From the NCBI GenBank assembly GCA_023091665.1, contig JALJCQ010000006.1, positions 124,001 through 188,000 of the forward strand: a stretch of DNA of 64,000 bases. The letters are read 5' to 3'. Below the pieces are notes generated by a model, which was not told the origin of the DNA, did not search any database, and was given only the letters and a program-made list of their open reading frames with translations. Position 1 is the stretch's first letter; the number at the start of each line of letters is the position of its first letter. A program made the position numbers and the translations under genes. The DNA comes from Pythium myriotylum (Eukaryota > Oomycota > Peronosporomycetes > Pythiales > Pythiaceae). Positions 10,459 through 18,705 of the stretch are shown here, one piece after another.

Positions 10459-11579
10459 CAGCCCCTCTCTTCTTGTCGTCGCGTCGCGACCGAGTCTTTG
10501 TTTCTCGCATGGCAAGCGCGGAAGCTCCCGGAACATCCCTGTCCCAGAAAGCTTCTCCGAGGTCGGCTGAGCTCCCCGTCGCGTGGCCAATGGGTCCTCT
10601 TCGGACTGGAGAGCTCTTGGCCGCCTGTTACTCGGCCATACTCTTGGGGGACATGCTCCTGTCACCTGGCATGGGTTGTGGGGTCGGTCTGGTTATTCTG
10701 TCGAACAAACCACCTGGTCTCGCTGGTTAGGAAATGGCTGGATTTCTAAGGGTAGATCGGGCCAGTGGTCTGGCTACATCCCCGGGCGTCGCACCTGGCG
10801 TGTGGCGTCCACATCAACCTCGCTTCAACGTTTGCTCCCATGTTTGTTACTCGCCCCTCTGCTCTCGATCGCACCGGCAGAAGATTCGCCGTCGACCTTC
10901 GCATAAACCCAGGCTCTCACGACCGAACGGCATGCATGGCTGAAACATCGTACTACTCGGGATTATTATTATTCACCCCGCCCATAGTAATACTATCAAG
11001 CCCACTGAGATTTTCGCGTGGAGAGGATCGAACAGCGCGGGCCAGTCCCCCCCCCCCCTCCCCCCCCCCCTTTTGGGGGACCCCTAACCCCGGATTCGCG
11101 CCACTTCCGCCGGAGCCCTAGCCGCCGTCATCGAATTGTGGGGCGCCACCTGGTTTGAAGCGAGTCAGTTCCGGCTGGCTCCCGGGGTATACATTCTCGC
11201 AGTGTGGCCGCGCCCCTGTGCAGAAAAAGATCCGTCTTGTGCCATCACAATGGGGCGAGATGGGGGCCGGCGCGCGCTGATTGGGCCGCGGGCCGGAAAC
11301 GCCAGTGCGTGAGTGCCCCCGCAACGTTCCCTTCCCTGGGGCCCTCGGCGGCCACAGGGGCTCGGGGAGCCGCCGCGACGGACGACCGCGAGCCCGAACC
11401 ATACCACCTGGGTGTCGGGTTGTCATTTCGGAAGTTGCTCGCCTCGACGCCGCCCGCCCGCGCCCAATCGCTCCCCAAATCGAATCGATCCGAAATCGAT
11501 CCCGAATCGATTCGACGCTGACTCCTCATTTTCGACCGTGACCGTCGTGGCGTTGAACTCGGAAAAGATACCCGACGCC
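10459..11579. other. Divergent intergenic region between membrane-protein gene and WRKY19-like gene
   Basis: About 1.1 kb with no convincing gene. It holds the promoters of the minus-strand membrane protein and the plus-strand zinc-repeat gene, and a striking poly-C tract at 11047-11070. The final 150 bases before 11580 contain several GAATCGAT/AATCGATC repeats (about 11466-11515). Confidence 0.5.
11047..11070. repeat. Poly-C/poly-G tract
   Basis: Twelve C, one T and eleven C in a row. The minus strand could form a G-quadruplex and the plus strand an i-motif. It lies about 510 bases upstream of the WRKY19-like start codon. Length may be unreliable in an assembly. Confidence 0.8.
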
Positions 11580-13124
11580 ATGACCGACTCCGAGTCCGGC
11601 ACCGAGCCCGTGGTGAAGAAGCCGTCGACGCTGCCCCCGGGCGTCAAGAAGTGCCGCTTCAACGACTGCGACAACGCGGCCGCCGACGGCACGGACAAGT
11701 GCGCCTTCCACAAGAACCGCCGCCAGTGCTGCGTCGAGAACTGCACCAACCAGGTCTACGCGCGCAAGCTCTGCGTGCGCCACGGCGGCAAGAAGCAGTG
11801 CCAGGCCGACAACTGCGAGGCCCATGCGCGCGGAGGCGGCTACTGTCTCCAGCACGGCGGCTTTGTCGTCAAGCGCTTTTGTCTCGTGGAAGGGTGCGGC
11901 AAGCAGGCGCACGCGAGGCAAAAGTGCGTGCGCCACGGCGGCGGCCGGCGGTGCAAGGTCGACGGATGCATGCAGCACGCGCGCGCCGGAGGGCTCTGCA
12001 ACCGCCACTCGCACGGCCACCAGTGCCGCATTGAAGGCTGCAAGAAGACGGCGCAGCACTCGGGCTCGATCTGCTTCCGCCACGCCATGGAACTGCGCGC
12101 GCACGGCGAACAGGTGCCCGAGCTCAACATCTCCAAGGGCGGACGCCTCTCGAGCAAGAAGCGCCAGCAGCTCCAGCAGCAGCAGCAGCTCAAGCAGGAA
12201 CAGTTCCACCACCAGCAGCTCCAGCAGCAGCAGCAGCAGCAGCTCCAACAGCAGCAGCAGCCCGCGCAGGTGCCCGTGTCGGCGCCCGTGAGCTCGGTCG
12301 CCACCTCGCAGGCGCAGTCCACGCAGTCCTCGTCCAGCGCGCCCGGTCCGTTCGGCCTGCCGCTCAAGATCAACGTGCCGACGACCATGCCCAAGTTCAC
12401 GAGCCTCAAGACCCCGCTCGGCGGCTTCCCGACGCCGCGCAGCCACGAGTTCTCGCTGCTCATGGGGCTCCCGTCACCGCAGATCGACCACTCGCAGCTG
12501 CCGTCCGTGCTCGCCATGGCCAACCAGCAGCAGCGCTCGGGCTTTGACTCGTCCAGCGCGCTGCCCTCGAGCTTCATGATGTCGGGCCCGCCGAGCATCT
12601 CGCGCGGCCAGCGCACCCCGGGCTCGAGCTTCTTCTCGCTCGGGCTCTTCCCGACGCCCAAGGGCGACGCGTCGCACGCCTCGGGCAACGGCGTCGAGGA
12701 AGACCTGGATGCCATCATCAACAGCTACAACAAGTTCATGGGCGGCGCCGGCGGCGCCTCGCCCATCACGTACCACCACCAGACCCACCAGTACGCGCCG
12801 CCGCCGCTGCTCGAGAACATCGGGCTCAACGTCTTTGACCAGAACGGCCACCCGGTGCACCCGTCGCAGGCGGCGCTCCACGCGCGCGCGGCCCAGGCCG
12901 CGACGCTCCACGGCGCCTCGCACCTCCAGCGACTCAAGATGGACTTCCCGCACGGCGCTAACGGCGTCTCGGCCTCGGGCTTCGAAGGCTTCGGCGCCGG
13001 GGCCCACGTGGACGGCGCGTCGGCCGACTACACGGCGCAGTTCTTCGCCGACAGCAACGGCGACAAGACGCGCAAGGTGGCGACGCCTGCCGCTGCCGCC
13101 AAGGCGAGCGTGGCCGCTGCCTGA
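11580..13124 (+). CDS. WRKY19-like zinc-repeat protein (six C-x4-C-xn-C-x2-H repeats)
   Basis: A single exon of 514 residues; the start MTDSESG was chosen because the frame upstream is low-quality leader sequence. Residues about 20-180 contain six tandem repeats of the form C-x4-C-x(9-12)-C-x2-H, for example CCVENCTNQVYARKLCVRH and CQADNCEAHARGGGYCLQH. This module occurs in the N-terminal half of plant WRKY19-type proteins and is very common in oomycetes, where such genes are routinely labelled WRKY transcription factor although no WRKYGQK domain is present; none is seen here. A poly-Gln block follows (about residues 195-228), then a Ser/Pro/Gly-rich region with LPLKINVP and FLLMGLPSP-like short motifs. 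It is probably a nuclear regulator; DNA binding by the repeats is inferred. Confidence 0.85.
   Translation: MTDSESGTEPVVKKPSTLPPGVKKCRFNDCDNAAADGTDKCAFHKNRRQCCVENCTNQVYARKLCVRHGGKKQCQADNCEAHARGGGYCLQHGGFVVKRFCLVEGCGKQAHARQKCVRHGGGRRCKVDGCMQHARAGGLCNRHSHGHQCRIEGCKKTAQHSGSICFRHAMELRAHGEQVPELNISKGGRLSSKKRQQLQQQQQLKQEQFHHQQLQQQQQQQLQQQQQPAQVPVSAPVSSVATSQAQSTQSSSSAPGPFGLPLKINVPTTMPKFTSLKTPLGGFPTPRSHEFSLLMGLPSPQIDHSQLPSVLAMANQQQRSGFDSSSALPSSFMMSGPPSISRGQRTPGSSFFSLGLFPTPKGDASHASGNGVEEDLDAIINSYNKFMGGAGGASPITYHHQTHQYAPPPLLENIGLNVFDQNGHPVHPSQAALHARAAQAATLHGASHLQRLKMDFPHGANGVSASGFEGFGAGAHVDGASADYTAQFFADSNGDKTRKVATPAAAAKASVAAA
12165..12260 (+). repeat. CAG/CTC-rich repeat encoding poly-glutamine
   Basis: An imperfect trinucleotide tract inside the WRKY19-like gene, with CAG runs of up to seven codons interrupted by CTC, AAG and CACCAC. 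It encodes a Gln-rich block of about 32 residues that is likely length-variable. Confidence 0.8.
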
Positions 13125-13485
13125 CCCGCGGCATCTCATATCTCATCCCTAGCTAGGATACCTTAGACTCGTGATGCGTGGACCGTGCCGTGTGGACCAG
13201 GTCTGTGTCTATATTATTACCATGGGCACCCAAAAGAGCGCGACGCCCGTGACGACCCCGACGACTGACTACCAAGAAGGAAAACTTTTAACAATTGGAC
13301 TCAAGTAAAGCTAGAACTCGATTAGATCCCTCTCTACGATCGAAGTGGCAGGGCGCTCTAACTTGGGATCTCCTTCTTCCACGAAAATGCGCGCCAAAAG
13401 ATCTTCTGTGTGAGTTGTTTTCAAATTTCGAACCTTCCCGAGTGCCACGATGGACTCGACAGATTATCAGAATCGTGCGGTTGTC
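13125..13485. other. Intergenic stretch upstream of the first DJ-1/PfpI gene
   Basis: About 360 bases holding the 3' end of the zinc-repeat gene and the promoter of the next gene. An in-frame ATG at 13450 could add 12 residues to the next protein. No other feature is seen. Confidence 0.5.
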
Positions 13486-14136
13486 ATGTCGACCCACCGC
13501 GAGCAGCTCTCGGTGGGCGTCCTCGTCTTCGCCAACGCCATGGCGCTCGACCTCGTCGGGCCCGTGGCCTACCTCGAGCTCCTGCGGAAGCTCGGTGTTC
13601 GCGTGGCCTTCCACACGGTCTCCTTTAACGAAGGAGCGGTCTCCTTTGCCGGTCGCATGCCGCTCTTCGCGTCCACGGGTTTCGACGACGCGCCGTCGTC
13701 GTTCGACATTCTAGTCATTCCCGGCGGCTCGGGCAGACAGAACGTGCTCAAGAACGCCGAGTTCCTCGCGTACATCAAGCGCGTGGCCGAGAACGCAAAG
13801 TTCGTGCTCTCGGTGTGCACGGGCTCGTCGATCCTCGCGGCGGTCGGGCTGCTGGACGGCAAGCAAGCGACGACCAACAAGATCGCGTTCGACACGATTG
13901 CAGCGGAGTATCCGGCGGTTCAGTGGAAGAGGAAGGCGAGATGGGTCGTCGATGGCAAGTTCTGGACGGGCTCGGGCGTCGCCGCGGGACTCGACATGGC
14001 CCACGCTTTCGTCACGGAGCACTATGGCGCCAAGGCCGCAGCCGAGATGGCGAGGTACATGGAGATCGTGCCCAACACGGATCCAGACAACGACCCGTTC
14101 GAGAAGTCTGGAGAGACCCCGTTGGCATTCCGTTAG
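13486..14136 (+). CDS. DJ-1/PfpI family protein (isonitrile-hydratase-like), copy 1
   Basis: 216 residues if started at 13486; an ATG at 13450 in the same frame would give 228. I prefer 13486 because the paralogue at 15992 begins at the same point. The fold signature is GVLVFANAMALDLVGP, DILVIPGGSG and FVLSVCTGS. Asp22, Cys111 and Thr112 occupy the positions of the catalytic Asp, nucleophilic-elbow Cys and Thr of bacterial isonitrile hydratase (InhA) in the GATase1/DJ-1 superfamily, so a hydratase acting on small electrophilic carbon compounds is possible. The substrate is unknown. The second copy shares RWVVDGK.W, SGVAAGLDM and MEIVPNTDPDNDPF. An ACR3 efflux gene sits between the two copies. 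Confidence 0.85.
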   Translation: MSTHREQLSVGVLVFANAMALDLVGPVAYLELLRKLGVRVAFHTVSFNEGAVSFAGRMPLFASTGFDDAPSSFDILVIPGGSGRQNVLKNAEFLAYIKRVAENAKFVLSVCTGSSILAAVGLLDGKQATTNKIAFDTIAAEYPAVQWKRKARWVVDGKFWTGSGVAAGLDMAHAFVTEHYGAKAAAEMARYMEIVPNTDPDNDPFEKSGETPLAFR

Positions 14137-14398
14137 GAGTTCCTCCTCCTTTTGAGAGTGGATGAACGAATCATGAGAGAGAAAGAGAGAAATGGTTCTC
14201 CTGGGTTTGAACAGTGAATTGCACGTTAGCAAGCTGCATTGATGTACCTCACATGCAGGTGTTTGTTTCGCTTGAGTGCATCGTACGGATAATGAACAAA
14301 TTCAACGGCACTTGATTATCTCTATCTAACGCGATCCAGATATGAATGGAACAAAATAATTGACTGTCATGGCCTCGAGATGCTCAAATCGAAGCTGT

Positions 14399-15556
14399 TT
14401 AGACGTGCTCGTTCGTTGGCGTTGAGTTGCCGTCGCTAGGAGTCTTCAAAACATTAAACGACGACTTGGGGCTGCGCAAAGACTCGTCCGTGTCACCGAC
14501 ATCCGTGCTCTTTGTCGCTTCCAGCGGCCACGAGAGCCTCACTCGCAGCCACAGTGACAACTTGACGAGCGCTAGCATCGTCGGGATCTCCATGAGCGCG
14601 CCAACGACGCTCATCAACGCGAGATCCGACTTGAGGCCGAACGTGGCAATCGCGATGGCCATCGCCAGCTCAAAATTGTTGCTCGCAGCCGTGAATGCGA
14701 GTGTCGCGCACTGCGGGTACGTGCCGCCGATGGCTTTGCAGAGGAAGAACGTCGAGATGAACATGATAATGAAGTAAAGCAGCAGCGGGATGAACGCGTA
14801 GACGACCTTGGCGAGATTGGCGGTGATCCGCTCGCTCTGCGAGGCGAATAGCACGATGATCGTGAAGAGCAGTGCGATCGTCGTGAAGACTTCGAGTCGT
14901 GGTGTGAACTCTGAGTTGTACCATACGTATCCCTTCCACCGCCCGACAAAATACCACGTCAAGACTGCCAGCACGAACGGGATGCCCATGTAGATGCCCA
15001 CGTTTTCAGCGACGCTTACGACTGAGATGGTGATCTCGCTCACAGGCAGCCCCATGGCGCTGGGCAGTTCGTTGATGAAGAGCCCCGCGTACGGCGAGTA
15101 AAGTCCGATGGTGATGAACGAGTTGACAGCGACGATGGCCGCGCTGTACTCGGTGTCTCCTCCGGCGATCGCGATCCAGACCACGACCATCGCGATGCAG
15201 CGCGCGCAGCCCACGAGACTGAGCCCGGCCAGGTACGCCGCGTCGTCCTGGAAGAAGCCCGCGGCGAGCAGGAACATGACGAGCGGGCCGACGATCCAGT
15301 TTTGCACGATTGTGAGCATGAGGAGCCTCCAATTGGCGAAGACGCGGTGCACGATGTGCCACTGCACTTTGGTGAGCGGCGGGTACATCATGACCATGAG
15401 CCCGATGGCCACGAGGATGTTGGTCGAGCCGACGGTCGTGCTGTCGACGAAGCGCTGCACGCCATGGGACTGGCCGAGCGAGAGTCCGAGCGCCGCCGCC
15501 GCGAGGATGAAGAGCGAGAGGAAGCGGTCGAGCACGCTGAGCGACTCGCCCATCAT
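14399..15556 (-). CDS. ACR3: ACR3-type arsenite efflux permease
   Basis: A single exon of 385 residues with about ten hydrophobic helices. Family signatures are clear: VMMYPPLTKVQW in an early helix; GCARCIAMVVVW, containing the conserved Cys of the arsenite-binding site; and FTAASNNFELAMAIAIATFG, the conserved late helix. ACR3 carriers (bile/arsenite/riboflavin transporter superfamily) export arsenite, and in some members antimonite, from the cytosol. The C-terminal 45 residues form a Ser/Thr-rich cytosolic tail absent from minimal bacterial ACR3 and a possible phosphorylation site. It is convergent with DJ-1 copy 1 and divergent from copy 2, sharing a 435-bp promoter with the latter. Confidence 0.9.
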   Translation of the reverse strand: MMGESLSVLDRFLSLFILAAAALGLSLGQSHGVQRFVDSTTVGSTNILVAIGLMVMMYPPLTKVQWHIVHRVFANWRLLMLTIVQNWIVGPLVMFLLAAGFFQDDAAYLAGLSLVGCARCIAMVVVWIAIAGGDTEYSAAIVAVNSFITIGLYSPYAGLFINELPSAMGLPVSEITISVVSVAENVGIYMGIPFVLAVLTWYFVGRWKGYVWYNSEFTPRLEVFTTIALLFTIIVLFASQSERITANLAKVVYAFIPLLLYFIIMFISTFFLCKAIGGTYPQCATLAFTAASNNFELAMAIAIATFGLKSDLALMSVVGALMEIPTMLALVKLSLWLRVRLSWPLEATKSTDVGDTDESLRSPKSSFNVLKTPSDGNSTPTNEHV

Positions 15557-15991
15557 AATTCAACTTTTATAATTGGCGAGCAGCTCCACCGGTGGACCGC
15601 CAGAGTGATGGTCCTGACGAGGTCAGTGGCCAATCAGCAGTGCGGACGCGTGCCATATAAATTATAATTTGTATCCTTCAAATTATAATTGGCACTTGTT
15701 CGATTCGATTCTGCAAGCCGTCGAGCTCGCGCTGTTTTTCGGTCGCTGGAAGCTCACCGCGCGCGTTGAAAGACCGCGGAAATAGAATCTTCTCGTGGTG
15801 CTCGCGCGCCGTGTCTCGTGGCGCCAGTCAAACCGGGTGGAAGACGAATCGCTGAAGAGGGGAGATGCTCTTGTTGGAATAATAATTGATGATGCAAGTG
15901 AGCTCCAGGATCAACATTCTGATTCGGTCGAAAAAGGATGCGAGCTCTCTTTGCATTCCGCATTTGACAAGCTCTCGCCCAAGCAGCCACC
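15557..15991. promoter_or_regulatory. Divergent promoter between ACR3 and DJ-1/PfpI copy 2
   Basis: 435 bases shared by two diverging genes. It contains the palindrome AAATTATAATTT at 15659-15670 and a second AAATTATAATT at 15680-15690, preceded by CATATAAA, which could be a TATA-like element. CCAAT occurs at 15630-15634 and ATTGG at 15688-15692. A related TTATAATTGG occurs at 15568-15577, just upstream of the ACR3 ATG. Co-regulation of the two genes is inferred. Confidence 0.55.
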
Positions 15992-16642
15992 ATGAGCTCG
16001 ACGGACAAAGCGCCGCTCGTGATCGGCGTGGTCCTCTTCGACGGCGTCATGACGCTCGACTGGGTCGGCCCGACGTCCTACCTCGAGCTGCTCCCGACGC
16101 TCGGCGTGCCCATCAAGTTCGTCACGGTCTCCAATAAAGTCGGGCGCATCCAGGATGACACCAAGGTCTCGCTCCACGCGCTGCAACACTACAGCGAGGC
16201 GCCGACCAAGTTCGACTACCTCGTCGTGCCCGGCGGTCGAGGGCGCGTGCACGTCATGAAGGACGAGCCCTTCCTCGCGTACATCAAGCAGGCCGCCGAA
16301 GAGGCGACGGTCGTGCTCTCTGTGTGCACGGGCGCGTACATTCTCGCGGCCGCCGGTGCGCTGGTCGGCAAGCGCGCGACGACCAACAAGATCGTCTTCA
16401 CCGAGGTCGCGACGGCGTATCCGACGACCGAGTGGGTGCGCCAGGCGCGGTGGGTCGTCGACGGCAAGTGGTGGACGAGCTCGGGCGTCGCGGCGGGACT
16501 CGACATGGGCCACGCGTTCATCGCGGCGTTCTACGGCCGCGCCGAGGCCGACGAGATGGCGCGCTACATGGAGATCGTGCCCAACACGGACCCGGACAAC
16601 GACCCGTTCGTGAGCTCGATCCAGCCGCCCGCCCAGCAGTAG
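15992..16642 (+). CDS. DJ-1/PfpI family protein (isonitrile-hydratase-like), copy 2
   Basis: 216 residues from an ATG in a good context (CCACCATGAG). It shows the same fold and predicted catalytic residues as copy 1: Asp23 (MTLDWVGP), Cys112 and Thr113 (LSVCTGAY). It is clearly a tandem paralogue of the 13486 gene, with the last 25 residues before the tail nearly identical, but it has diverged in the loop after strand 2 (HTVSFNEG versus VTVSNKVG). The gene is transcribed away from ACR3. In bacteria DJ-1/PfpI genes often sit next to stress and metal genes; whether this one serves arsenic handling is not known. Confidence 0.87.
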   Translation: MSSTDKAPLVIGVVLFDGVMTLDWVGPTSYLELLPTLGVPIKFVTVSNKVGRIQDDTKVSLHALQHYSEAPTKFDYLVVPGGRGRVHVMKDEPFLAYIKQAAEEATVVLSVCTGAYILAAAGALVGKRATTNKIVFTEVATAYPTTEWVRQARWVVDGKWWTSSGVAAGLDMGHAFIAAFYGRAEADEMARYMEIVPNTDPDNDPFVSSIQPPAQQ

Positions 16643-16761
16643 ACAACTCTCCATTTCAAATTGAGTTTTTTTTTAATTTCGATTGATTTTGACCCCGTTG
16701 GAGTGACACTTTCCTAGTGCCATTTGGAGCTGCTCGGCGGTCCCCCGCAAATGCCATCACC

Positions 16762-17623
16762 ATGGACGACGACAAAGTGATGGAAGAGGAAGAAGAGGAA
16801 GAGAAGGAGCAGTTCTTCGCGGACATGCTGCCGTCGGACCGCGACCGCGACGACGAGGAAGACGAGGACATGGACGAGGACAACGAGCCGTCGTCGCTGG
16901 CGCCCGCGGCCTCGTCCACGGGCTCGGAGAGCGGCGCGACGCCCGCGGCGGCCTCGGCGCCCGCCGAGCCCGAACGGCGCGCGCAGATCGGCGCGAGCCC
17001 GTACCTGGCGCCCTTCACGCCGCTGAGCTCGCCCAACCAGCCCAAGACGCCTTCGAGCGTCTCGGTCGCGCAGCGCGCCGGCGGCAAGAAGCCGCAGCTC
17101 GTGCCCATGAAGAACGCGCCGGGCTTCGCGGCCGGCGGCGCCAGCGCGTCCAAGGCGCTCAAGGACGACGTCGTCGCGCACTTGCCGACCGACCTCGTCG
17201 ACGCGCTCGTGAACACGGTGCAGACGCTCGACAAGATCATCCTCGGCGTCGAGGACTTCAAGCCCGACCAGCTCGGCTTCCTCACCGACAAGGTCAACGC
17301 TTATGTGGACTTGCTCAAGAAAGTAGATGCAGCTGGTGCGAACTATCATGCCATGATCCCGCTCGAAGTGCTAGAGTGAGTGGACGACATCCGTTCCCTT
17401 CCCTCCCTCCCCCTTGGTCGTTAGATATTTTTTTTGGAAGGCTAACGGTGTTGATGTTTGTGTCGGTAGGATGCTCAACCGCGAAGAAAACACCAACCCG
17501 GAGCAGTTCACCAAGGCGCAGCTCGAAAAGTGCCAGGAAGAGAGCGAGCGAGCCGCCGGCAAAGTGGACACGCTCGAGCTGCTCAAGCGCGAGCTCGAGG
17601 CCGGCTTTTCCGAGCTGCAGTGA
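16762..17623 (+). CDS. MED10: Mediator complex subunit 10
   Basis: Two exons, 16762-17375 and 17470-17623, give 255 residues; the intron (GTGAGT...GGTAG) splits the Glu codon just before MLNREEN. The C-terminal half matches MED10: DALVNTVQTLDKIILGVEDF, then IPLEVLEMLNREENT, then FTKAQLEKCQEESERAAGK. MED10 is in the middle module of Mediator, which bridges transcription factors and RNA polymerase II in the nucleus. Typical MED10 is about 130-160 residues. Here an acidic extension of about 55 residues (EEEEEEEKEQ, DEEDEDMDEDNE) and a Ser/Pro/Ala linker precede the conserved part, and these may be lineage-specific. The start is the ATG in CACCATGG. Confidence 0.85.
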
Positions 17624-17792
17624 GGTCGTAGAGGAGGTAGAGACTACGTGCAGGACGACAGAGAACAGGCATGCAGAGAGAATCGCACTATGTATTGATG
17701 AAAGCATTCGTACTTAGCTTGAAAGGATCATGATACTTGAGACTCGAAAGGTCGCGATTGTTGGATCTGCGAGGAGTGACAAGAGCAGAAAA

Positions 17793-18533
17793 ATGCCCCC
17801 GCTCAAGGTGCTCGTGGTCGGGCCCAAAGAGGCCGGCAAGACCACTGTATGTGTCGACCCCACCATCAGCCTCCAGCACCAAATAGACATGACGACGTAC
17901 TGTAGATCGCCAACTTTCTCGCCGAGCAAACGGACCGACTCGGCGGCCAAGACCGCTACCAGCCGACCATGGGCGTGCGGTACGTCTCCAAACGCAGCTT
18001 CTTTGACTTCCCGCTAATCGAGAAGTCGGCAGAATTCTCGAGATGGAGCGCAGCAAGAGCAGCGTCGAGCTCTGGGACGTCTCGGGTGACCAAGTGTACG
18101 TTCTTCTTCCGTTTGGAAGAGATACACAACTTGATTTTGTCACATTCGTCAGATATGAGGCCTGCTGGCCGGCGATTCTCAAGGACTCGAACGGCGTGAT
18201 CCTCGTGTTCAACCCGGAATCCCACATCCACGAGAGCGAGGCCATGCTCTGGTAAGCCGACGCTCTCGTTCTCATCGACTGCCCACGGTCTCCGTTAATG
18301 TTCCTAGGTACGAGTGGTTCATGCAGAACCCAGGGCTCGACCCGGCCCAGTGCCTCGTCTTCGAGCACTCGAGCGGCAACTCGAACGCCAAGAAGGCGAA
18401 ACTTCGCCTGCCACCGAGCATTCGCGTCGTGCCCACGACGTTTGACACGCTCAACGTCTTCAAGACCGAGTTCGACAAGTTGCTTTACTCGGTGCAAGAC
18501 TTCGCGAACCGGCAGTCTCGAAGCCGTAAATAA
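17793..18533 (+). CDS. IFT22: Intraflagellar transport protein 22 (Rab-like 5 GTPase)
   Basis: Five exons, 17793-17846, 17906-17979, 18033-18095, 18153-18251 and 18308-18533, give 171 residues, close to the family length of about 185. Exon 1 holds the P-loop (VVGPKEAGKTT). Exon 2 holds NFLAEQTDRL and the family motif QPTMGVR; exon 3 SVELWDVSGD (switch II); exon 4 CWPAILKDSNGVILVFNP. These match IFT22/RABL5, an IFT-B subunit needed to build flagella. Its presence agrees with swimming zoospores. It is the most intron-rich gene here; the introns are 53-60 bp with GTATGT, GTACGT and GTAAGC donors. It lies 170 bases after MED10. Confidence 0.87.
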
Positions 18534-18705
18534 CGGCATGATGTACCATATCGAACGCCGAAAGCGAACTTAGTGATTCAAAATTCGAACCTAGGAAAAG
18601 CTACACATGTGTAGCCATGTGGGAAAGAAAAAGGGCAAATGTATCTAAATGGACACGCAGACTGGAGACCACAACGTCGGCTACAGCTTGAAAGAAAGAG
18701 AGAGA

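Noticed and set aside
11020..11045. GGATCGAAC string as a tRNA B-box
   Set aside because: No matching A-box, acceptor stem or anticodon loop could be built around it.
11580..13124. True WRKY transcription factor
   Set aside because: No WRKYGQK heptad or its zinc finger is present; only the WRKY19-associated Cys/His repeats are seen.
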